A DNA stretch of 18,313 nucleotides, taken from the NCBI GenBank assembly GCA_021107975.1, contig JAIORT010000823.1, forward strand, positions 1-18,313, given 5' to 3'. Source of the DNA: Bacteroidales bacterium. Lineage in GTDB: Bacteria; Bacteroidota; Bacteroidia; Bacteroidales; JAADJA01. The notes under the pieces were generated by a model that worked only from the letters and a program-made list of their open reading frames with translations, was not told the origin of the DNA and did not search any database. Shown here one piece after another: positions 13,336 through 18,313 of this stretch. Positions within the stretch are counted from its first letter, which is position 1. Each line of letters starts with the position of its first letter. A program made the translations under genes and the position numbers.

Positions 13336-13893
13336 CTATTTCTCAGCAGCAGCCTTACCGGCTTTTTTCCTGATAACTTCACCCTTGAATAAAATACCTT
13401 TTCCTTTATATGGTTCGGGTTTTCTTAATGACCTGATTTTTGCCGCTACTTGTCCTAACAATTGTTTATCAATAGAAGTCATTGTAATTGAAGGTTTTTT
13501 ACCTCTTTCTGTTTTGGTCTCCACTTTAATTTCGGGAGGTAACTCTATAGCAACATTGTGTGAGTAACCAAGTGACATTTCGAGTACCTGTCCTTTGGCT
13601 TCAACTTTGTAACCCACACCAACCAATTCCTGAACTATAGTAAAACCTTCGGTAACACCTTTTATCATATTTGCAACAAGCGCCCTGTATAATCCATGCT
13701 TTTCTTTGTGGTCTTTCTGATCCGAAGCTCTATTTAACACAATTATTCCATTGTCAACCTTAAGTGATATACTCGGGTCAACCTTTTGCTGAAGTTCACC
13801 AAGCTTTCCTTTAATGGTTACCAGGTTATCATCAGATATATTAATCTGAACACCTTCGGGAATACTAATGGGTAATTTTCCTATTCGTGACAT
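13336..13893 (-). CDS. rplF: 50S ribosomal protein L6
   Basis: 185 residues with the two similar beta-alpha domains of uL6. Seen: MSRIGKLPISIPEGVQINIS, GLYRALVANMIKGVTEGF at the domain junction, VGVGYKVEAKGQVLEMSLGY, and the C-terminal IRSLRKPEPYKGKGILF followed by a lysine/alanine-rich end. uL6 lies near the factor-binding site at the base of the L7/L12 stalk. Gaps are 18 nt from rpsH and 25 nt to rplR. Confidence 0.98.
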   Translation of the reverse strand: MSRIGKLPISIPEGVQINISDDNLVTIKGKLGELQQKVDPSISLKVDNGIIVLNRASDQKDHKEKHGLYRALVANMIKGVTEGFTIVQELVGVGYKVEAKGQVLEMSLGYSHNVAIELPPEIKVETKTERGKKPSITMTSIDKQLLGQVAAKIRSLRKPEPYKGKGILFKGEVIRKKAGKAAAEK

Positions 13894-13911
13894 ATTGCTT
13901 AATCTCCAATA

Positions 13912-14310
13912 TTAACTAATATAACATAACACTTCACCGCCGATATTCAATTTCCTGGCTTCTTTATCCGTCATAACTCCTTGCGATGTTGACAAAACAG
14001 CAATTCCAAGACCGTTTAAAACTCTTGGTAAATCATCTGCCCCAACATATCTTCTTAATCCGGGTTTGCTAACTCTTTCAAGTTTGTTTATCGCAGGCAA
14101 TTTGGTTACAGGATGATATTTCAATGCGATTTTAATTTTTCCCGGTTTGGGTTCATCTTCAAATTTGTAATTAAGGATATAACCCTTTTTATAAAGAATA
14201 TTAGTAATTTCTTTTTTTATGTTCGATACAGGAATTTCTACTACCCTGTAATTTGCCATAACAGCATTTCGAATCCTTGTAAGATAATCTGCAATTGGAT
14301 CTGTTATCAT
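13912..14310 (-). CDS. rpsH: 30S ribosomal protein S8
   Basis: 132 residues. uS8 binds helix 21 of 16S rRNA and is central to platform assembly. Seen: MITDPIADYLTRIRNAVMAN, the hinge ISNIKKEITNILYKKGYI-like region, ISKPGLRRYVG-like VSKPGLRRYVGADDLPRV, and the signature VLNGLGIAVLSTSQGVMTDK followed by GGEVLCYIS. In E. coli S8 represses the spc operon by binding the rplX-rplE leader; no such structure was identified here. Confidence 0.98.
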   Translation of the reverse strand: MITDPIADYLTRIRNAVMANYRVVEIPVSNIKKEITNILYKKGYILNYKFEDEPKPGKIKIALKYHPVTKLPAINKLERVSKPGLRRYVGADDLPRVLNGLGIAVLSTSQGVMTDKEARKLNIGGEVLCYIS

Positions 14311-14330
14311 TATTTATCTTTTAAAAATTA

Positions 14331-14600
14331 TTACCAACTAGCTTTTTTCACACCAGGAATTAATCCTTTTAATGCCATTTCTCTAAAATTTATTCGGGAT
14401 ATACCGAACTGACGCATATAACCTTTGGGTCTTCCCGTAAGTTTACACCTGTTGTGAATACGAACAGACGATGAGTTTTTCGGAAGTTTTTGTAAACCGA
14501 TATAATCGCCTGCAGCTTTCAATTCTGCTCTTTTGGCAGAATATTTTTCTACCATTCTGCGCCTTTTCACTTCCCTGGCTTTCATTGATTCTTTTGCCAT
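14331..14600 (-). CDS. rpsN: 30S ribosomal protein S14 (long, zinc-independent form)
   Basis: 89 residues. Two forms of uS14 exist: a short one of about 61 residues with a CxxC...CxxC zinc site and a longer cysteine-poor one; this is the longer. Seen: MAKESMKAREVKRRRMVEKY, LQKLPKNSSSVRIHNRCKLT, GRPKGYMRQFGISRINFREM and GLIPGVKKASW, with a single cysteine. uS14 is in the 30S head near the A- and P-site tRNAs. Confidence 0.98.
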   Translation of the reverse strand: MAKESMKAREVKRRRMVEKYSAKRAELKAAGDYIGLQKLPKNSSSVRIHNRCKLTGRPKGYMRQFGISRINFREMALKGLIPGVKKASW

Positions 14601-14606
14601 ATGTAT

Positions 14607-15164
14607 TTATTTATTTTGATTTTTAAATGGTAATCCGAATTCTTTCAGCAGTGCCATACATTCTTTATCGGTTTTAGCCGAAGTAACGAATGTGATGTCC
14701 ATTCCATTTATATTATTAACCTTGTCAATGTTAATTTCAGGAAAAATTATTTGTTCGGGAACACCGAAGGTATAATTTCCCCTTCCGTCAAAACCCTTGT
14801 CATTAATTCCCCTGAAATCCCTGACACGTGGAATAGCAGTGGCAATTAACCTCTCGAGGAACTCATACATCCTATCGCCGTGTAATGTAACTCTTACTCC
14901 GATTGGCATTCCCTTTCTGAGTTTAAAATTTGAAATATCTTTTTTCGACTTGGTTGGCACAGCACGCTGACCTGTAATGAGTGTCATTTCTTCAATGCCT
15001 GTATCAATAAGTTTTTTATCTGTAATAGCCGCGCCAAGCCCCTGGTTAACACTGATTTTTTTCAGCTTCGGAACTTGCATTACACTTTTATAGCTAAACT
15101 GCTTTTTTAAAGCAGGGACTATTTCATCTTTATACTTGCTTTTTAACCTTGGTGTGTATTCCAT
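14607..15164 (-). CDS. rplE: 50S ribosomal protein L5
   Basis: 185 residues. uL5 binds 5S rRNA and contacts the P-site tRNA and bridge to S13. Seen: YTPRLKSKYKDEIVPALKKQ, VPKLKKISVNQGLGAAITDK, AVPTKSKKDISNFKLRKGMP with IGVRVTLHGDRMYEFLERLI, then FGVPEQIIFPEINIDKV. Its ATG shares one base with the rplX stop (TAATG), so translational coupling is likely. Confidence 0.98.
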   Translation of the reverse strand: MEYTPRLKSKYKDEIVPALKKQFSYKSVMQVPKLKKISVNQGLGAAITDKKLIDTGIEEMTLITGQRAVPTKSKKDISNFKLRKGMPIGVRVTLHGDRMYEFLERLIATAIPRVRDFRGINDKGFDGRGNYTFGVPEQIIFPEINIDKVNNINGMDITFVTSAKTDKECMALLKEFGLPFKNQNK

Positions 15165-15487
15165 TATTTGATTACCTCCCCGGTTTTTTTTGAATATCTA
15201 ATTGATTTGTTTTTCTTTTCACCCAATCTCCTACCAATCCTTGTGGCATTACCGGCTCCGTCAATAATTTTTAAATTTGAAATATGAATAGGAGCTTCTT
15301 TTTTAATTATCCCGCCTTTAGGATTTTCTGCATTGGGCTTTGTATGCTTTGAGACTAAATTTACGCCTTCAACGATAGCTTTACTTTTATCAACATCAAC
15401 AAATAGTATTTTACCATGTAGCCCTTTCGAGTTGCCGGCAATTACCATTACGTTGTCGCCCTTTTTAATATGTAATTTTTTAAACAT
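15164..15487 (-). CDS. rplX: 50S ribosomal protein L24
   Basis: 107 residues. uL24 is an early assembly protein at the tunnel exit side of the large subunit. Seen: the KOW motif region KKGDNVMVIAGNSKGLHGKI, VEGVNLVSKHTKPNAENPKG with GGIIKKEAPIHISNL, and the basic end SIRYSKKTGEVIK. This is one of few genes here with a Shine-Dalgarno-like sequence (AAGGA four bases before the ATG), though the spacing is short. It overlaps rplE by one base. Confidence 0.97.
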   Translation of the reverse strand: MFKKLHIKKGDNVMVIAGNSKGLHGKILFVDVDKSKAIVEGVNLVSKHTKPNAENPKGGIIKKEAPIHISNLKIIDGAGNATRIGRRLGEKKNKSIRYSKKTGEVIK

Positions 15488-15503
15488 AATTCCTTAATTT
15501 GTT

Positions 15504-15872
15504 TTACAGCACCTCTGGTGCCAATGAAACAATTTTCATGTATTGTTTTTCTCTCAATTCCCTGGCAACAGGACCGAAAATACGGGTTCCGATCATCTCG
15601 CCCACATTGTTCAGAAGAACAACGGCATTATCATCGAAACGAATATAAGAACCATCAGATCTCCTGTTTTCTTTTTTTGTTCTTACCACCACTGCCTTAG
15701 CAACAGTTCCTTTTTTAATATTTCCCGACGGTAACGCATTCTTAACGGTAACAACAATTTTATCTCCTATTGAAGCATACCTTCTTTTTGTTCCGCCAAG
15801 AACTCTGATGCAAAGCACTTCTTTTGCCCCGCTATTATCAGCTACTGCCAATCTTGACTCCTGTTGTATCAT
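15504..15872 (-). CDS. rplN: 50S ribosomal protein L14
   Basis: 122 residues, exact family length. uL14 forms an intersubunit bridge and is the docking site of the silencing factor RsfS. Seen: MIQQESRLAVADNSGAKEVL, IRVLGGTKRRYASIGDKIVV, VKNALPSGNIKKGTVAKAVV with VRTKKENRRSDGSYIRFDDN, and NNVGEMIGTRIFGPVARELR. It starts 2 nt past rpsQ. Confidence 0.98.
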   Translation of the reverse strand: MIQQESRLAVADNSGAKEVLCIRVLGGTKRRYASIGDKIVVTVKNALPSGNIKKGTVAKAVVVRTKKENRRSDGSYIRFDDNAVVLLNNVGEMIGTRIFGPVARELREKQYMKIVSLAPEVL

Positions 15873-15874
15873 GA

Positions 15875-16132
15875 TTATTTAGCCCTTTCAATAATTTCAA
15901 CTAATCTCCAACATTTATTTTTACTTAACGGTCTTGTCTCCATAATCCTAACCGTATCCCCAATATTGCAATCGTTTTTTTCGTCATGAGCAATAAACTT
16001 AGAAGTTTTTTTAACAAACTTACCATAAAAAGGATGCTTTACTTTTCTCTCAACCATAATTACGATTGACTTATCCATCTTATCGCTTACAACAAGCCCC
16101 GTTCTTTCTTTTCTTAATTTCCTGTTTTCCAT
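15875..16132 (-). CDS. rpsQ: 30S ribosomal protein S17
   Basis: 85 residues, a single OB-fold protein that is a primary binder of the 16S 5' domain. Seen: RKLRKERTGLVVSDKMDKSI, VERKVKHPFYGKFVKKTSKF and CNIGDTVRIMETRPLSKNKC with WRLVEIIERAK. It is packed between rpmC (2-nt gap) and rplN (2-nt gap). Confidence 0.97.
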   Translation of the reverse strand: MENRKLRKERTGLVVSDKMDKSIVIMVERKVKHPFYGKFVKKTSKFIAHDEKNDCNIGDTVRIMETRPLSKNKCWRLVEIIERAK

Positions 16133-16134
16133 TT

Positions 16135-16341
16135 TTAGCTTTTATTTATTTCTTCAAGCTCTCTCTTTTTTAATTCTGTTTTTATCCTTGCAATTGTTCT
16201 TCTGAATACCTTTATTTTATTCGGATTTTCCAAAGGTGAAACTGCATGGTTTAACTTCAGCTTAACCAATTGTTTGGTTTCATTCTCAAGATGTTCAACA
16301 AGTTCAGCGGTTGAAAACTCTCTGATTACTTCTTGTTCCAT
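16135..16341 (-). CDS. rpmC: 50S ribosomal protein L29
   Basis: 68 residues, a two-helix protein at the exit tunnel that helps form the docking site for trigger factor and SRP. Seen: FSTAELVEHLENETKQLVKL, LNHAVSPLENPNKIKVFRRT and IARIKTELKKRE, the normal L29 layout. It starts 6 nt past rplP and ends 2 nt before rpsQ. Confidence 0.96.
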   Translation of the reverse strand: MEQEVIREFSTAELVEHLENETKQLVKLKLNHAVSPLENPNKIKVFRRTIARIKTELKKRELEEINKS

Positions 16342-16347
16342 TTTTTA

Positions 16348-16776
16348 TTAGTTTAATTCTTCAATGTAATCTCTTCTGACAATAAATTTAGTAGTTATCG
16401 GAAGCTTTTGAGCAGCAAGTCGTAAAGCTTCCTTTGCAATAGCCAAAGGAACGCCATCGGCTTCAAACATAATTCTTCCTGGAGTTACCCTTGCAACAAA
16501 CATTTCGGGAGCTCCTTTTCCTTTACCCATACGAACTTCAGCCGGTTTCTTTGTAATAGGTTTATCAGGAAAAATTCTGATCCATATCTGACCTTCACGT
16601 TTCATGTGACGTGTAACTGCCTGACGGGCAGCCTCAATTTGTCTTCCGGTTATCCAGGATTCCTCAAGTGCCTTAATTCCAAAAGAACCAAATGCCAATT
16701 GATTACCCCTCATGGAATTACCCTTCATCTTTCCCTTTTGCTGTTTCCTGTATTTTGTTTTCTTTGGCTGTAACAT
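16348..16776 (-). CDS. rplP: 50S ribosomal protein L16
   Basis: 142 residues. uL16 is a late-assembling protein that shapes the A-site and the elbow-binding region for tRNA. Seen: MLQPKKTKYRKQQKGKMKGN, LAFGSFGIKALEESWITGRQ, IEAARQAVTRHMKREGQIWI, RMGKGKGAPEMFVARVTPGR and AKEALRLAAQKLPITTKFIV. Gap from rpsC 35 nt; no Shine-Dalgarno sequence before the ATG. Confidence 0.98.
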   Translation of the reverse strand: MLQPKKTKYRKQQKGKMKGNSMRGNQLAFGSFGIKALEESWITGRQIEAARQAVTRHMKREGQIWIRIFPDKPITKKPAEVRMGKGKGAPEMFVARVTPGRIMFEADGVPLAIAKEALRLAAQKLPITTKFIVRRDYIEELN

Positions 16777-16811
16777 TATCTTTTACTATTATAAAAATTC
16801 CAACTAAAATG

Positions 16812-17510
16812 TTATCTTCTTCTTTTTGGTCTTGAACCTGTTTGTTTTTTCTTATCAGGAGAAAATGCAGCAGTTAAATCTCTCTTGCCATAAACTTCTC
16901 CTTTGCAAATCCAAACTTTAACACCAATTCTTCCATAAGTTGTATGCGCCTCAACTAAAGCATAATCAATATCGGCTCTAAGTGTATGAAGCGGAACTCT
17001 ACCTTCTTTATAAATTTCACCGCGAGCCATTTCAGCGCCTCCCAGCCTTCCTGATATAAGCACCTTAATTCCTTCAGCGCCTATTCTCATTGTGGAAGCA
17101 ATAGCTGTTTTTATTGCCCTACGATAAGAAATCCTTCCTTCAATTTGCCTGGCAATTGCATTGGCAACTATAACGGCATCTAACTCAGGTCTCTTGATTT
17201 CGGAAATATTGATTTGGATTTCCTTATTAGTCAGCTTCTTCAACTCTTCCTTCAGCTTATCAACTTCTTGTCCGCCTTTTCCAATAATAATCCCGGGACG
17301 GGCAGTATAAATGGTTACGGTAACAAGCTTAAGTGTTCGTTCTATCAGGATTCTTGAAATACCGGCTTTTGATAACCTTGCATTCAAATAATTTCTGATT
17401 TTATTATCTTCCAATAACTTCTGCTCATAATTTCTTCCGCCAAACCAATTGGAATCCCATCCTTTGATGATTCCTAATCTAAAACCTATCGGATTTGTTT
17501 TTTGTCCCAT
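16812..17510 (-). CDS. rpsC: 30S ribosomal protein S3
   Basis: 232 residues. uS3 forms the mRNA entry site and has helicase activity with S4 and S5. Seen: MGQKTNPIGFRLGIIKGWDS, the KH domain with the GxxG loop in ARPGIIIGKGGQEVDKLKEE (about 72-91), then the C-terminal domain RRAIKTAIASTMRIGAEGIK, ISGRLGGAEMARGEIYKEGR and AHTTYGRIGVKVWICKGEVY. It ends with a basic tail, SRPKRRR. Confidence 0.98.
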   Translation of the reverse strand: MGQKTNPIGFRLGIIKGWDSNWFGGRNYEQKLLEDNKIRNYLNARLSKAGISRILIERTLKLVTVTIYTARPGIIIGKGGQEVDKLKEELKKLTNKEIQINISEIKRPELDAVIVANAIARQIEGRISYRRAIKTAIASTMRIGAEGIKVLISGRLGGAEMARGEIYKEGRVPLHTLRADIDYALVEAHTTYGRIGVKVWICKGEVYGKRDLTAAFSPDKKKQTGSRPKRRR

Positions 17511-17532
17511 TAATCAGTATTTAACTTTTACT

Positions 17533-17934
17533 TTAAATATTTTCTTTATTATCAACAATTAGCGTTATATGATTTGAGCGCTTGCGAATTCGGTATGCAC
17601 GTCCTTGCGGGGCAGTTTGAATTCTTTTCAGCATTCTGGCGCTGTCAACAGCAATTTCTTTTACATATAAATTAGCATCCTCAATTCTTACACCTTCATT
17701 TTTAGCCTGCCAGTTAGCAATAGCAGATAATAGTAATTTATATAACCTCGCTGAAGCTTCCAAAGAGGAATGTTTAAGAATGTGTAAAGCATTTTCAACA
17801 GGCACTCCCCTGACCAAACCGGCAGCTAACCTCATCTTTCTCGGAGATGTAGGACAGTTGTTCAGCTTTGCAAAAGCAAGCTCTTTTCTTGCTTCTTTAA
17901 ATTCTTCAGCTTTTATTCTTTTTCTGGCTCCCAT
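17533..17934 (-). CDS. rplV: 50S ribosomal protein L22
   Basis: 133 residues. uL22 lines the narrow part of the nascent-peptide tunnel; its hairpin is where macrolide-resistance changes occur in other species. Seen: FAKLNNCPTSPRKMRLAAGL, VRGVPVENALHILKHSSLEA, then VKEIAVDSARMLKRIQTAPQ, GRAYRIRKRSNHITLIV at the tunnel hairpin and end. The N-terminus has about 20 charged residues (GARKRIKAEEFKEARKELAF) ahead of the core. Confidence 0.97.
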   Translation of the reverse strand: MGARKRIKAEEFKEARKELAFAKLNNCPTSPRKMRLAAGLVRGVPVENALHILKHSSLEASARLYKLLLSAIANWQAKNEGVRIEDANLYVKEIAVDSARMLKRIQTAPQGRAYRIRKRSNHITLIVDNKENI

Positions 17935-17958
17935 TTTTCTAAATTATTTCTTTATTAA

Positions 17959-18240
17959 TTATCTTCTTTTGCCTTTGTCCTTACTTCCGGCATGCCCCCT
18001 AAAAATACGTGTGGGTGCAAATTCACCTAATTTATGTCCAACCATATTTTCGGTTATATAAACCGGAATAAACTTATTTCCATTATGAACTGCTATAGTT
18101 TGTCCTACAAAATCGGGTGAAATCATTGAAGCCCTTGACCAGGTTTTGATCACGGCTTTCTTCTTCGACTCTATGTTTTTAAAAACCCTTTTTTCGAGCT
18201 TGTAATAGATATATGGTCCTTTTTTAAGTGATCGACTCAT
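17959..18240 (-). CDS. rpsS: 30S ribosomal protein S19
   Basis: 93 residues. uS19 forms a complex with S13 in the 30S head. Seen: MSRSLKKGPYIYYKLEKRVF, KTWSRASMISPDFVGQTIAV, HNGNKFIPVYITENMVGHKL and GEFAPTRIFRGHAGSKDKGK. The leader before the ATG is purely A/T (20-nt gap from rplB) with no Shine-Dalgarno sequence. Confidence 0.98.
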   Translation of the reverse strand: MSRSLKKGPYIYYKLEKRVFKNIESKKKAVIKTWSRASMISPDFVGQTIAVHNGNKFIPVYITENMVGHKLGEFAPTRIFRGHAGSKDKGKRR

Positions 18241-18260
18241 TATTATTTATAATTTAAAAT

Positions 18261-18313
18261 TTATTTTTTTCTTTTTTCAATTATATATTTGTTAGATGCT
18301 TTTTTCTTCGATC
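18261..18313 (-). CDS. rplB: 50S ribosomal protein L2 (C-terminal end only)
   Basis: The minus strand reads SKKKASNKYIIEKRKK then TAA at 18261-18263. This matches the usual lysine-rich end of uL2 (KKASNKYII-RRK), and rplB is the gene normally upstream of rpsS. The rest lies beyond the right edge. uL2 is needed for subunit joining and peptidyl transfer. Confidence 0.9.
   Translation of the reverse strand, partial: SKKKASNKYIIEKRKK

Noticed and set aside
13311..13382. A 24-residue N-terminal extension of L18
   Set aside because: It overlaps the end of rplF, lacks L18 resemblance, and the family N-terminus begins at the ATG at 13310.

Overview
The window looks like a chromosomal piece from a low-GC member of the Bacteroidota. 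Three things support this: the ribosomal operon runs rplB to rplQ without adk between secY and map and is followed by eno; most starts sit behind A/T-rich leaders without a Shine-Dalgarno sequence; and three single-gene units carry the Bacteroidota -7 box TAnnTTTG. Lineage is inferred from gene order and protein character; no search was run.

Left part (1-4435, mixed strands). A gene entering from the left edge on the + strand encodes the C-terminal two thirds of a cyanophycin-synthetase-like protein. Its ATP-grasp domain looks intact, but its Mur-ligase domain is short and has lost the P-loop. Next on the minus strand come a 51-residue antitoxin-like ORF, a small degraded reading frame, and a complete antitoxin/ParE-RelE toxin pair. 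A + strand VTT/DedA-type membrane protein follows, enclosed by two copies of a palindromic repeat family. Then come, on the minus strand, a uridine/nicotinamide-riboside-kinase-like P-loop protein and a small zinc-ribbon protein with an uncertain start. A repeat-rich gap (4180-4435) separates these from the operon.

Right part (4436-18313, all minus strand). In transcription order: rplB (C-terminal end only), rpsS, rplV, rpsC, rplP, rpmC, rpsQ, rplN, rplX, rplE, rpsN, rpsH, rplF, rplR, rpsE, rpmD, rplO, secY, map, infA, rpmJ, rpsM, rpsK, rpsD, rpoA, rplQ, then a strong intrinsic terminator and eno. The ribosomal genes build both subunits. SecY moves nascent proteins into or across the membrane, Map trims their initiator methionine, IF-1 supports initiation and RpoA nucleates RNA polymerase. 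uS4, uS14 and bL36 are all forms lacking the zinc cysteine sets. L17 carries a long acidic tail. Two near-identical 34-nt A/T repeats sit directly behind the rpmJ and rpsK stop codons.

The operon itself is conventional. The points worth a second look are the P-loop-less cyanophycin-synthetase-like protein, the constant 17-nt distance from -7 box to start codon in three unrelated genes, the palindromic repeats around the VTT gene, the 34-nt intra-operon repeats, the L17 tail and the zinc-ribbon start. I found no clear candidate for a wholly new multi-gene system.
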